This document shows, one piece after another, positions 51,887 through 61,017 of a stretch of DNA of 64,000 bases. Position 1 is the first letter of the stretch. The number at the start of each line of letters is the position of its first letter. This DNA is from JAGXTF01 sp044224315. GTDB lineage: Bacteria > Bacteroidota > Bacteroidia > NS11-12g > UBA955. Made by a program: the position numbers and the translations under genes. The stretch lies in assembly GCA_044224315.1 (NCBI GenBank), contig JBGAKR010000005.1, positions 215,540-279,539 of the forward strand, in the 5' to 3' direction. The notes below the pieces were generated by a model. The model was not told the DNA's origin. It worked only from the letters and a program-made list of their open reading frames with translations, and made no database searches.

Positions 51887-51900
51887 TTTACACGGCCCCT

Positions 51901-51908
51901 TACTTTTG
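51901..51908 (+). promoter_or_regulatory. -7 element, TACTTTTG
   Basis: Full match 9 nt before the ATG at 51918. A second TATTTTG just after it is one base short. Confidence 0.6.
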
Positions 51909-51917
51909 TATTTTGCA

Positions 51918-52580
51918 ATGGATATCAAAGCAGTAAAAAAATTGTACGAAACCCATGCCGACCCTGAAAAAGCCAAGGGAATGGAATGGTACATGAAATA
52001 CCAGTTTAAATACCTGGGCATACAAAAACCACTGCGATCCGAAATTTCTAAACCCATATTTCTTTGGGGTAAAAAAGCCGATTATGAGGACCTTAAAAAT
52101 CTGTGTGTAAAACTGTGGAATTTACCCGAACGTGAATATAATTACCTGGCCATGGAATTACTGGTAAAAAATAAAGTATTTAAATATCGTAATTCTATTT
52201 TATTATTTGAGCAATTTATACAAAGTGAAAGTTGGTGGGATACGGTAGATGCAATAGCGGCAAACCTTGTAGGGCCCTATTTTTTAGCCTTCCCTGAAGA
52301 AAGAGATAAATACCTGGAAAAATGGTGGGCCAGTGAGAATATGTGGCTGCAAAGAACCTGTATTATTTTTCAACTTACGTATAAAGAAAAAACGGATGAA
52401 GCATTGCTGTTTACTTTTTGCGACGAATTAAAAGGAAGTAAAGAATTTTTTATTCAAAAAGCGATAGGCTGGGCGCTGAGGCAATATGCGCGGATTAATG
52501 CAAAGCATGTAATTGAATTTGTGAATACGCATGATTTGAAGCCATTGAGTAAACGGGAGGCGTTGAAGCATTTTAGATGA
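51918..52580 (+). CDS. AlkD-like DNA alkylation repair protein
   Basis: 220 residues of helical repeats. Features of the AlkD/AlkC HEAT-like glycosylases: YQFKYLGIQKPLRSE near the N-terminus, LPEREYNYLAMELL, ESWWDTVDAIAANLVG with the Trp/Asp expected to contact DNA, and KEFFIQKAIGWALRQYARI. Predicted to remove N3- and N7-alkylated bases. Start at ATG 51918 rather than an upstream TTG. Single gene. Confidence 0.9.
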   Translation: MDIKAVKKLYETHADPEKAKGMEWYMKYQFKYLGIQKPLRSEISKPIFLWGKKADYEDLKNLCVKLWNLPEREYNYLAMELLVKNKVFKYRNSILLFEQFIQSESWWDTVDAIAANLVGPYFLAFPEERDKYLEKWWASENMWLQRTCIIFQLTYKEKTDEALLFTFCDELKGSKEFFIQKAIGWALRQYARINAKHVIEFVNTHDLKPLSKREALKHFR

Positions 52581-53003
52581 ATAGGGGGAGGCGCAGGGAG
52601 GGAGGCGCAGAGGGCTTCTTTCACGCTGGGGCGCAGGGGCGCGGAGGAGAATCTCGCTGAGGCGCGGGGGCGCAGAGGAGAGGGAGAGGCGCGGAGGTGA
52701 ATCTCGCTGAGGCGCTGAGGCGCAGAGGAGAGGGAGGGACGCGGAGGAGGGAGGCGCTGAGGAGGATTTAGAGGGGCGCGGAGGAGAATCTCGCTGAGGC
52801 GCTGGGGCGCAGAGGAGAGGGAGGGACGCGCTGAGGAGGATTTAGAGGGGCGCGGAGGAGAATCTCGCTGAGGCGCGGGGGCGCAGAGGAGAGGGAGGGA
52901 CGCGGAGGTGGGAGGCGCTTACGCTTCTTTCACACTGGGACGCAGGGTCATACAATTTAAGGCGGGACGCGGAGGAGGGTGGCTCAGCACGATTTCACAC
53001 GGA
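52581..53003. repeat. GAGGCGC-type tandem repeat tract
   Basis: Purine-rich, G-rich on the + strand, unlike the AT-leaning genes around it. Four imperfect copies of a unit containing GAATCTCGCTGAGGCGC followed by GGGGCGCAGAGGAGAGGGAG occur at about 52640, 52690, 52785 and 52850, joined by GACGCGGAGGAGG or CTGAGGAGGATTTAGAGGGG. Ends carry CTTCTTTCACGCTGGG (about 52613) and CTTCTTTCACACTGGG (about 52923). No coding frame makes sense. 53004-53081 holds nothing recognisable. Confidence 0.85.
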
Positions 53004-53081
53004 GTTGCTGGGAGTAGCTTTCAATCGGAGGCGCTGGTGAAGGAGATACTATTTTGTAATAAATCTAAAAACCTTTTTTAA

Positions 53082-53438
53082 TTACATGCCTGGTTTTCGG
53101 TAGCGGAGAAAAATTACAATTTCATCTAATTCTGAAGCGGAAATTTGTGCTTCGGTCATGCGGTCCTGGTGGATGGGATATTGGAATCGGATTTCGTAAT
53201 CTAATAGTTGCGGTAAGGAAAAAGTGGGAATGGAATCTTTGCCCGCTGTGCGGATATTATGGCAATCGGCGCAGTGCAATTTATAGAGAATTTGCCCGCT
53301 GTTGAATTGGGATACAAAGTTGGGCTTGTCTTTTTCGGTTATATCCTCGGGTAAATTGTATGGGATGGGTTTGGCAACTTTGCAACCGAGAGCTGCTAAA
53401 AGGGCTATTATGCATCCCATTTTTGTACTTTTTTTCAT
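53082..53438 (-). CDS. c-type cytochrome lipoprotein
   Basis: 118 residues. Lipobox ALGC (Cys19) then one haem site CADCH (56-60) and a C-terminal helix DEIVIFLRYRKPGM; Met94 (QDRMTEAQ) or the terminal Met could be the sixth ligand. It follows the MauG-like gene by 2 nt and is probably its electron-transfer partner. Confidence 0.85.
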   Translation of the reverse strand: MKKSTKMGCIIALLAALGCKVAKPIPYNLPEDITEKDKPNFVSQFNSGQILYKLHCADCHNIRTAGKDSIPTFSLPQLLDYEIRFQYPIHQDRMTEAQISASELDEIVIFLRYRKPGM

Positions 53439-53440
53439 AT

Positions 53441-55411
53441 TTAATACTCCCCTTCTACCCTTCTGGCGTTTAGTTTTTTGTGCTTAGATGCCGGCAATTG
53501 CACGGGAGGAATTTGTTGTGGTATTTTTTCATTTAATGCCTGTAAAAACATTTCAATCTGATTTATTTCCTCTGGGGTTAAATGCAAGGAATCGGTAGAC
53601 AGAGTTTGGTTATTTACTTCAAGTTTATGGCCTGCTCCACCGCCGGTATTGTAAAAATTAATTACCTCGGTAATTGTACTGAAAACTCCGTTATGCATAT
53701 AGGGTTTTGTTTTGGAAATATTGCGCAGGGTGCCTGTTCTGAATGCATGCAAAGTTTCAAATGCAGGGTTGATTAAATACCTTCCGCTATCTGGAGACAA
53801 TTTATTGTAGGCGGTATCGGAGGGAACACCTAAAACTTCAAATTCGGAGCCTATAAAAGGCGGTTTTACACCGTTAAAAATGGGTACGAAATGACAAGTG
53901 CCGCATTGGGCTTTTCCCATAAATAAATTGAACCCATTGATTACATTTTGATTGGCCGTTAATTGTTTGTTCATCATCTCATCAAAAGGAGCTGTAAAAT
54001 GGCTCAAACTGCTGTAATAGGCGGTTAATGCCGATGCTATATGCTCCAGGGTTAAGGTGGGCTTGTGTGGGGTATATTTTAAAAATTTATCAAAAGCTTT
54101 TTTATAGGTTTCGATTTGTTTAATTTCACTTAAAATCTGTTTTTCATTGCCCCCCATTTCGTTTGGATTCAGCATTACTGCCATGGCTTGTTGCTGTAAG
54201 GTATAGTGCTTTCCGTCGGCCATTAATAAATGGTTATAGCCTGCGTTAATTAAGGAAGGGGTATTGCGTGTAAGTTTGTCTTTTCGATTGAAATGCAGAG
54301 CGGTTATTTGGGTGGTATCGGTAAAAAATTGACCGCTGATATGGCAGGACGCGCAGGATCTTAAATGATTGCCTGATAAAACAGGATCATAAAAAAGCAA
54401 TTTACCCAGAGCTTGTAATTCGGCCAATTCTTCGGGCTTATTTACCATGCCAAATACACCCAACTCATTTTGTCCGCGGTACACATCTTTATTAAATATT
54501 CCCTCCGCACGGTTGTTGAGGGTAAAATCCATATAGCTGTGGCTCTGAACTTTGTAATTGCGAATAAACTGCTGATTGAGGCTGTACAAAGGATTTACAT
54601 AATCGCGGATAAATGCAAAGTGATTGAATTTTTCCAAATCTGAGGGTTGAGTTTCTATAAAATCCAGGGCTTTTTTGTATAACTCTAAATACTCAGGGGA
54701 GAAAGATTGGGATGCAAAAACCGCATTGTGTGCATGATAAATATCAAGGGTTGCCCGCATCATGTCTTTCAGCTCCGGGATTACATTTTCGGGCGTGGGG
54801 CAATCAAAACCGGTGGTGTAAATACTGGCCAGGTTTAATAAATACAAACGGTTGCATAAAAATGTGTGGTGGTAGGTATTTAAAATATCAGTTACCGAAT
54901 CGGCCAAATAAATATCTACAGAATGAATACCAGGTTTTAATAATGCAGCCAATGAATCGGCTTTGGATCCATCTTCACCCATGTATAGCGACATTAGTGT
55001 AAACCCCGCCCCTATTCGTTTGTAGGGCTTTTCGTACTTTTCAAACACCTCGGTTTCCCATTCCACTGGCAATGGGGCGTTTAATTTTTTATACGCCAAA
55101 GGCTCTACATAGCGCAGCCAGAAATCTGCTGATTTTAATTGCTTTCGACAGTCTAAAATTTGTTGCTCAATTTGAGCTTTATCATATTCGCCCTGCTGCA
55201 GGGTTTGCAACAATTTTGCCTGGGTGGTTTTGAGCTGCTGTAAGCGATTGCGATAGAGTTGCTTGTACGAATTATCTTCGGATGTAGATTGAAATCCGTA
55301 AATCAGCAAGGCAAATCCGGCCAACAAAACCAGCTTTATTTTGGCCGGGGTAACAATTATTTTATTGAAAACTTGAAGATTGGTTTGTGATTTAAAAGCT
55401 TGGAAGTCCAT
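53441..55411 (-). CDS. Dihaem cytochrome c peroxidase/MauG-family protein with long N-terminal domain
   Basis: 656 residues. Signal anchor at about 27-43 (LVLLAGFALLIYGFQ). Residues about 50-320 are a helical domain with no motif I know. The peroxidase part has two haem sites, CASCH (about 354) and CGTCH (about 502), with LLFYDPVLSGNHLRSCASCH, RNTPSLINAG, EMGGNEKQI, FRTGTLRNISKTKPYMHNG and ITEVINFYNTGG as in CcpA/MauG. Periplasmic; reduces H2O2 or oxidises a substrate. First gene of an operon with the cytochrome lipoprotein. Confidence 0.9.
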   Translation of the reverse strand: MDFQAFKSQTNLQVFNKIIVTPAKIKLVLLAGFALLIYGFQSTSEDNSYKQLYRNRLQQLKTTQAKLLQTLQQGEYDKAQIEQQILDCRKQLKSADFWLRYVEPLAYKKLNAPLPVEWETEVFEKYEKPYKRIGAGFTLMSLYMGEDGSKADSLAALLKPGIHSVDIYLADSVTDILNTYHHTFLCNRLYLLNLASIYTTGFDCPTPENVIPELKDMMRATLDIYHAHNAVFASQSFSPEYLELYKKALDFIETQPSDLEKFNHFAFIRDYVNPLYSLNQQFIRNYKVQSHSYMDFTLNNRAEGIFNKDVYRGQNELGVFGMVNKPEELAELQALGKLLFYDPVLSGNHLRSCASCHISGQFFTDTTQITALHFNRKDKLTRNTPSLINAGYNHLLMADGKHYTLQQQAMAVMLNPNEMGGNEKQILSEIKQIETYKKAFDKFLKYTPHKPTLTLEHIASALTAYYSSLSHFTAPFDEMMNKQLTANQNVINGFNLFMGKAQCGTCHFVPIFNGVKPPFIGSEFEVLGVPSDTAYNKLSPDSGRYLINPAFETLHAFRTGTLRNISKTKPYMHNGVFSTITEVINFYNTGGGAGHKLEVNNQTLSTDSLHLTPEEINQIEMFLQALNEKIPQQIPPVQLPASKHKKLNARRVEGEY

Positions 55412-55424
55412 ACCTGGAGGAGGG

Positions 55425-55432
55425 CAAAGCTA
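55425..55432 (-). promoter_or_regulatory. -7 element, TAGCTTTG
   Basis: Full match on the minus strand 13 nt before the ATG of the MauG-like gene. Confidence 0.55.
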
Positions 55433-55531
55433 TTCACCTATCATTCTCTTTTTATTCACCCAATGTTAAATCGATATTAACGATATGGTGGGTTTATGAA
55501 AACACACATGATTTATTTGCAATTAAACCGT

Positions 55532-55539
55532 TAGTTTTG
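55532..55539 (+). promoter_or_regulatory. -7 element, TAGTTTTG
   Basis: Full match 20 nt before the ATG at 55560. Confidence 0.55.
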
Positions 55540-55559
55540 AAACACATTTAGGTAATTAT

Positions 55560-56060
55560 ATGAATAAAAGAATTCCCTGGCACTGGGTATTTATGGTTTT
55601 TACTACCCTGGCTTATTTGCATTATCCGGGTATAAACAATGACATAGCATTTTCTATAATTCCGGGTTGGAATGTGGTTTCCAATCCCTTATATCCACTT
55701 TTGCAGTTAGTAAACAAAATCAATATTTATATTTTTATTTGGCTGATTTTATCCATTGTAATCTATTTTTTTTTATACAAAAAAAGAGTTCTTTTACCAA
55801 AATATATAGTACTTTCACATATTACCATAAGCACCGCAATCGCTTTTATGGCAATTAATTTTGCCTGGATTTATAATATGTATTTTGGAAACAATATGGT
55901 ATTAGAACAAACAATGCGTTTTATATTTTATGTAAAAACTGCTGGTATTATTTTTATTTTATCCCAACTGATATGGCTGGGGTTTGCATTTTACAGATTC
56001 ATAAATTCAAATAAAGATACGGCATCAGAAATTTTCGAAGTTGAGCGGGGAGAATTTTAA
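55560..56060 (+). CDS. Four-span membrane protein of unknown function
   Basis: 166 residues with hydrophobic segments at about 9-25, 52-73, 83-107 and 123-147. Soluble tail ends SEIFEVERGEF. Charged residues flank the helices (YKKRVLLPK). No family recognised. Monocistronic and AT-rich. A hairpin with AGACTC/GAGTCT arms lies at about 56084-56105 after its stop. Confidence 0.65.
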   Translation: MNKRIPWHWVFMVFTTLAYLHYPGINNDIAFSIIPGWNVVSNPLYPLLQLVNKINIYIFIWLILSIVIYFFLYKKRVLLPKYIVLSHITISTAIAFMAINFAWIYNMYFGNNMVLEQTMRFIFYVKTAGIIFILSQLIWLGFAFYRFINSNKDTASEIFEVERGEF

Positions 56061-56203
56061 ATGTGAATATGCGACTGGCGGGGAGACTCGCAGAGCCCCG
56101 AGTCTTGTATACTTTAGTAAAATACTGATTTTTTGTAGCGTAAAAAAATCACCCTCGAATAAAAAAAGCTATTCTAAAGTAATATAATTCATTTTGTAAG
56201 ATT

Positions 56204-56641
56204 CTATTTGCGAATAATAATCTGATTCGACTGTTTCTTTTTTATATAAAAATCCCTTTTGGCATGAATTGAATCCATGGTTTGCTTAGAATAAGGTGCA
56301 ATTGCGCAACCCAGTTTTAAATGCCATTCAACACAGTCACTATTTTTTAAATCGGCCGATATATAGAAATACCCAAATGTACCCATTGAAACCAGACTTT
56401 TTATTCCAGTTGATTTCTCCAGTCTGCCGATATAATAAGACCAACTTTCATTGCTAACGTCGGAATCTAAAGCTATCAATATTTCGCAATCCGTTAGACT
56501 GTCTACCCATTTAATTTTTTGAATAAGATGCAGTGGTTTAAAGTTTCTGACCGGTTTGGCGTTGCTTTTTGCTGGAATAATTAAAAATATACAAGCTGCA
56601 ATTGCCACTGCAAAAATTATATAAATTTTAATACGTGCCAT
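56204..56641 (-). CDS. Small exported protein of unknown function
   Basis: 145 residues; N-terminal signal or anchor IYIIFAVAIAACIFLIIPA. The mature part has four Cys-free strands, then DCEIL, DCVEWHLKLGCAIAP, and a basic tail KKKQSNQIIIRK. No motif known to me. It follows the paaN terminator, so it has its own promoter. Confidence 0.6.
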   Translation of the reverse strand: MARIKIYIIFAVAIAACIFLIIPAKSNAKPVRNFKPLHLIQKIKWVDSLTDCEILIALDSDVSNESWSYYIGRLEKSTGIKSLVSMGTFGYFYISADLKNSDCVEWHLKLGCAIAPYSKQTMDSIHAKRDFYIKKKQSNQIIIRK

Positions 56642-56660
56642 TCAAAACAAATTTAGTATA

Positions 56661-56687
56661 AAAAAACCCGGCATTTCAACCGGGTTT
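56661..56687 (-). terminator. Terminator of the paaN operon
   Basis: AAACCCGG / CCGGGTTT stem with a loop of about 8 nt; on the minus strand it is followed by a T-run. Confidence 0.8.
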
Positions 56688-56715
56688 CTATATTTTATTT
56701 AAAAATCAAAATCAA

Positions 56716-58359
56716 TTAAGCATACCGGTTACCAACCCATACAAACCTGCGGTTTACATATTCGGGGCTGGTGAAGCCGGCATTGCCGCTGGGGTTGCCA
56801 CCGGTTACATGAAAATCGCTATAGGCGGCGTGCTGGTTTACGAATGCGGCACCGGTAAAATTGAAACTTACGGGTGTGAATGCGGCATTCATGGTATCCT
56901 CTACCTTTTTGCTAAAATCGGCGTTGGTACTATAGCAAACGCAGGTAATGGCTCCCAACTCGGTTGCGGAGGCGGCTGCAAGCTCCATGCTTTGATCGGA
57001 TGAAGCGGTTTTAACCACAAATACAATTGGGCCGAAACACTCCTTGCGCCACTGGTCTACATTGGCGGCATCGGTTACCAGTACCACCGGACTTTTCATG
57101 CGGGCTTCGGGGAATTCGGGGTGCACTACAGTGATGCTATCTAATGCTACGGTTGCATTGGCTTTTACGCTTTCTACACGGTTGGCCGTTAAATCGTTTT
57201 GGATGGCGCCCAGGGTAAAGGGTCCCATTTTGGGATTTTCTACCAAGCCGCGCACTGCATTGGCTATTTTAGATACCACCTCATCAAAACTTAAAGGTCC
57301 GGCGTTGGTTTGAATTCCAGTTGCAGGAACAAAAATATTCTGGGGTGCGGTGCACATTTGACCAGAGTACAAACTGGCAGAAAAAGCAATATTGCCTGCC
57401 ACTTTTTCTATGTCATCCACACTATCCAGAATGATGGAGTTTACACCTGCTTTTTCGGTAAAAGTAATTTTGTTGTGCAAACCTTCCAGGTAATCGCCAA
57501 AGGCAGAGCCACCGGTGTAGTCTATCAGTTTTACATCGGGGTGTTCGGCCAGCTGTTTGGTTATGGGATTTTCGAGGGTATCGGGGGCCAGTTGAACCAC
57601 ATTGGCATTAAAACCGGCTGCCACCAAAGCGTGTTGCATTTCGGCCACTACTATGGCTATGGGCAAAATGGCTTTTGGGTGTGGCTTTACGATGGCCGTA
57701 TTTCCGGTCATCAGGTCGGCAAACAAACCAGGAACGGTATTCCAGGTGGGGAAAGTGCTGCAACCCACTACCAGGCCAATTCCGCGGGAAACGGTTTTGT
57801 AGGTTTTGCGCAGTTTCAGATCGAATTTACCCATGGGTTTAATCCAATCCAGTTCGGTGCTAAAGCGGTTCAACTCTTCATAAGCAAGGGAAATTACTTC
57901 CAAAGCGCGATCGTTGGCATGGGGGCCGCTGGCCTGAAAGCTCATTACAAAGCTTTGGCCGGTGGTATGCATAGTTGCATAGGCTATTTCAAAAAAGCGT
58001 TTGCTAATGCGATCCAGGGCATCCACCAGCACTTCGGCGCGGGTATCGGCACTTGCATTGCCCCAGGCGGGTGCTGCTTCTTTGGCATAGCGGATTAAAT
58101 CGGCTACCGGATACTGGGCATAGCGAATACCCAATCCTACCATCATGTAAGGCGATACTTCTTCCCCTACCCTTTGGCTATGGGCATTCTCGTGCAATTC
58201 GTTAAAATCGCTGCTCAGCTTTTTTTGAAAGGCTTCCAAACCCTGGGCAGCGGCTTCTTCGCCATATTCCTTCGGATTCTCGGGCCAGGCGGCATAAAAT
58301 GTTCTCGATTTTTGGGCAGTAATGGCTGCCGAAATCAACTCCTGAGATTTTATTGTCAT
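56716..58359 (-). CDS. paaN: PaaN-type aldehyde dehydrogenase (phenylacetate pathway)
   Basis: 547 residues, matching PaaN-type aldehyde dehydrogenases in length. YAKEAAPAWGNASADTRAEVL, GIGLVVGCSTFPTWNTVPGLFADLMTG (with NTAIVKPHP), DYTGGSAFGDYL, FTEKAGVNSIILD and YSGQMCTAPQNIFVP (catalytic Cys) are in ALDH order. PaaN acts in phenylacetyl-CoA ring cleavage as a ring-opening or semialdehyde oxidation step. It begins 1 nt after the channel-like gene and is third in a minus-strand operon. Other paa genes are not in the window, so the substrate is inferred from family only. Confidence 0.88.
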   Translation of the reverse strand: MTIKSQELISAAITAQKSRTFYAAWPENPKEYGEEAAAQGLEAFQKKLSSDFNELHENAHSQRVGEEVSPYMMVGLGIRYAQYPVADLIRYAKEAAPAWGNASADTRAEVLVDALDRISKRFFEIAYATMHTTGQSFVMSFQASGPHANDRALEVISLAYEELNRFSTELDWIKPMGKFDLKLRKTYKTVSRGIGLVVGCSTFPTWNTVPGLFADLMTGNTAIVKPHPKAILPIAIVVAEMQHALVAAGFNANVVQLAPDTLENPITKQLAEHPDVKLIDYTGGSAFGDYLEGLHNKITFTEKAGVNSIILDSVDDIEKVAGNIAFSASLYSGQMCTAPQNIFVPATGIQTNAGPLSFDEVVSKIANAVRGLVENPKMGPFTLGAIQNDLTANRVESVKANATVALDSITVVHPEFPEARMKSPVVLVTDAANVDQWRKECFGPIVFVVKTASSDQSMELAAASATELGAITCVCYSTNADFSKKVEDTMNAAFTPVSFNFTGAAFVNQHAAYSDFHVTGGNPSGNAGFTSPEYVNRRFVWVGNRYA

Positions 58360-58360
58360 A

Positions 58361-58717
58361 TTAATTTTCTTCTATAGGTGCGTGCAATCTGTGTAGCAGA
58401 CGGTGCACAAGCGGGGCAAAAATTACGCCAACCGAGGTAAGAAATGCTACTCCGGAATAAATGCTGTAAATGGTAGCAAATATTTTGGCATTATCGGTGG
58501 TAAGCTCTGCAACAGGCCCCATTCCTGCGCAAATCATGCTGGCGTTGTAAAACGAATCTACCCAACCCAAATGGGCAAAATGGTGGTAGCCAATGGCACC
58601 AATAAGCAATGAAAAAAAGATGAACAAAAGACCATAGAATGTATACCAGGCCATGCGCCGGGCAAAACGGTTACCGGGTATTACCGGACTGGTGGTATGT
58701 TCAAATCTGCGAACCAC
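58361..58717 (-). CDS. Two-span K+-channel-like protein without the selectivity filter
   Basis: 118 residues; spans at about 24-45 and 78-103 with a re-entrant loop between. The layout YNASMICAGMGPVAELTTDNAK, then IFATIYSIYSGVAF, matches a two-TM K+ channel pore (pore helix, filter, T-x-x-x-x-K/R, second helix), but the TVGYG filter is replaced by ICAGMGP. Either a non-selective pore or a non-conducting relative. Between DUF3467 (6-nt gap) and paaN (1-nt gap). Confidence 0.7.
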   Translation of the reverse strand: MVRRFEHTTSPVIPGNRFARRMAWYTFYGLLFIFFSLLIGAIGYHHFAHLGWVDSFYNASMICAGMGPVAELTTDNAKIFATIYSIYSGVAFLTSVGVIFAPLVHRLLHRLHAPIEEN

Positions 58718-58723
58718 TGCCTA

Positions 58724-59047
58724 TTAAGCTTGACCGGTTTGACCGCCAAAATTCAGCGGAAAACCTGCCGGGCCCATATCTTCGAGATTAATTTCTCCAA
58801 ATACTTCTTCAAATTTGGAAACATTCTCATTCAGTGCCAGCAATAAACGTTTGGCATGCTGCGGTGCCAGTATGATGCGGCTTTTTACACGGCCTTTAGG
58901 AATTCCGGGCAATAAGCGCACAAAATCCACTATAAACTCTGCATTGCTGTGCGTGATTATCGCCAGGTTGCTATAGGTACCTTCCGCTACGTCCTCGCCT
59001 AATTCAATATCCAACTGAGGTCCCAGATTTTCGATGTTGTCTGCCAT
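58724..59047 (-). CDS. DUF3467 protein
   Basis: 107 residues. EGTYSNLAIITHSNAEFIVDF, then GRVKSRIILAPQHAKRLLLALNENV, is the DUF3467 signature. Small cytoplasmic protein, function unknown. First gene of the operon with the channel-like protein and paaN; a TAATTTTG element lies 13 nt before its ATG. Confidence 0.88.
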   Translation of the reverse strand: MADNIENLGPQLDIELGEDVAEGTYSNLAIITHSNAEFIVDFVRLLPGIPKGRVKSRIILAPQHAKRLLLALNENVSKFEEVFGEINLEDMGPAGFPLNFGGQTGQA

Positions 59048-59060
59048 AATATTTTAATGG

Positions 59061-59068
59061 CAAAATTA
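59061..59068 (-). promoter_or_regulatory. -7 element of the DUF3467-paaN operon, TAATTTTG
   Basis: Full TAnnTTTG match on the minus strand, 13 nt before the ATG at 59047. Confidence 0.55.
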
Positions 59069-59131
59069 CCCAAGATTGGGCACAAAAACACCAGCACCTG
59101 AAGCAAATATGCATTTGACTCTCAAATGGGC

Positions 59132-59139
59132 TATTTTTG
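59132..59139 (+). promoter_or_regulatory. -7 element, TATTTTTG
   Basis: Full match on the plus strand, 61 nt before the TTG start at 59201. Confidence 0.45.
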
Positions 59140-59200
59140 TACAAAATCAAAGGCTGATTAAACCATTTCACTGACAGCACATCCAAAGTAAAAATTCAAA

Positions 59201-60645
59201 TTGAAACATATTCGCACTACCCTAACCCTGGCTATTTTGCTGGGCTTCAATTCGACATGGGGCCAAACCCCAAATTGGGCACAACATGTAGCGCCAATTC
59301 TGTACAACAACTGCGGCAGCTGCCACATTCCGGGCGCCATCGGGCCTTTTTCCATTATCGGATTTACCAATACCAAAAACCATGGCGTGTCTATAAAAAA
59401 CAAAACCCAAAGCCGCGAAATGCCACCCTGGCCAGCCAATCCCGAGTATAAACGCTATGCCCATGAAAAATTGCTCAGTGGCGATGAAATTAAAACCATT
59501 GCCGATTGGGTAGACGGTGGTATGCCTTCGGGCGATACTACGCTGGCCCCGGCTGCCCCTACCCTGCCCAAAGGTTCTACCTTGCAAAACCCGTCGTTGA
59601 TGGTAAAAATGCCGAATTACACAGCCAATACTGCAGACGACGAATACCGCTGTTTTGTAATGCCCACCGGACTTACAGCCGATAAATACCTCACCGAGAT
59701 TGAGGTAATTCCGGGCAATTTAAGGGCGGTACACCACGTATTGGTTTTTCATGATACCAGCACCGTACCCCTGCAATTGGATGCGGCAACCTCCGAACCA
59801 GGATACGTGAACTTTGGTGGTACAGGTTCAAACACCAGCAAACTCATAGGCCTGTGGGTACCCGGCCAGGAGCCATTTTTTATGCCCAGCGGAGCCGGAA
59901 TTCTGATTGAGAAAAAAGGCTACATCGTTTTTCAGGTGCATTACCCTAAAGGATTGGTAAACCAGCTGGGTACATACCTGCCAATACCACCAAAACCTTT
60001 TACTCTAACTATAACCTGGGGGCCAATGTTTCGGTTTTTGCTGTGGCTCCACACATGCACCTTATTGGCCGCAGCATTAAAGCTTATGGGGTTATTGGCA
60101 CCGATACCACGCCGTTTATTGATATTCCGGAATGGGATTTTCACTGGCAACGCACCTATGTTTTTCCCAAAATTCAAAAGCTAAACTCAGGTATGAAAAT
60201 TAAGGGCGAAGGTTTTTACGACAACACAGTAAATAATCCCGAAAACCCAAACGATCCGCCGCAAAATGTAAGCGTGGGCGAAAGAACTACCGACGAAATG
60301 ATGCTGGTGTATTTCTGGTATATGTATTACCAAAACGGGGACGAAAAAATAGTGATTGATACCAGTTCGCAAAAACAATTGCTGGCTGCAGTGGTTAAAC
60401 CACAGGCCGCTGTGAACCGATACTATCCTATACCTGTTCAAAGCACATTGCACCTTGATTTGACTCCCAATAACACCGATGCTTTGGTTAGCATTTATGC
60501 CTTTGACGGGCGTCTGGTGGGTCAATCCAATTTGGGAAATCAGGTTACCGCAGAATTAGACATGCAAAACCTCCCTGCTGGCCAGTATCTGGTGCAGATT
60601 CAAAAAGGGAAAAACAGTTCGGTGCTGCGAATTGTGAAGGAATAA
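59201..60645 (+). pseudogene. Copper type II monooxygenase-like protein with haem c and T9SS domain, frameshifted
   Basis: Two frames form one protein. Frame 1 (59201 to about 59970, TTG start) has a signal ending NSTWGQ, a haem site CGSCH, a pattern REMPPWPANPEY common in haem-containing members, and HHVLVFHD, the first copper-site His pair of PHM/DBM-type folds. Frame 2 (from about 59971 to the stop at 60645) resumes with YIPANTTKTFY, APHMHLIGRSI (second copper site) and MLVYFWYMYYQNGD (Met ligand region), then a T9SS sorting domain ending VLRIVKE. About 25-30 residues expected between HYPKG and PANTT are missing, and the frame changes there, so the gene is broken as read. A read or assembly error is possible. 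Confidence 0.8.
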
Positions 60646-60994
60646 TTACTGCTTGTTGGCGGCAATTACGCTGATTTCCACCAGGGCATCCTTGGGCAGG
60701 CGCGATACTTCTACCGTTTCACGGGCCGGAAAATCGGCTTTGAAATGGCTGCCATAAATTTCATTCACCTTTGGAAAATCATTCATATCCTTCAGAAAGA
60801 TTGTAGTTTTAAGCCTCTATGTTTTTCATCACTTGTTTGGTTTGACCTTCTACCGTGCTGTCTGCCATCTGTCCGGTTGCCGGATCCAGCGCTATCTGGC
60901 CAGAAAAATACCAGGTATTGCCGGCACGTACACCCTGAGAATAAGGCCCAATGGGCTCGGGCGCATTTTTTGTATAAATGGTTTCTCGATTCAT
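60646..60994 (-). pseudogene. RidA-family protein, frameshifted by internal deletion
   Basis: RidA enzymes hydrolyse reactive enamine/imine intermediates. From ATG 60994 the frame reads NAPEPIGPYSQGVRAGN, TWYFSGQIALDP, KQVMKNIEA, then stops at 60809. In the next frame KTTIFLKDMNDFPKVNEIYG, and later EVSRLPKDALVEISVIAANK, follow at once. About 13 residues normally lie between NIEA and KTTIF; they are absent and the shift is consistent with a deletion of about 38 nt. The frame extends upstream to ATG 61096 with a lipoprotein-like signal (LPILLSLFAC), which would overlap the divergent dehydrogenase gene. Confidence 0.85.
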
Positions 60995-61002
60995 AGTTGT
61001 AT

Positions 61003-61010
61003 TATTTTTG
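61003..61010 (+). promoter_or_regulatory. -7 element, TATTTTTG
   Basis: Full match only 7 nt before the ATG at 61018; suggests a leaderless mRNA. Confidence 0.6.
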
Positions 61011-61017
61011 CCTCCAC

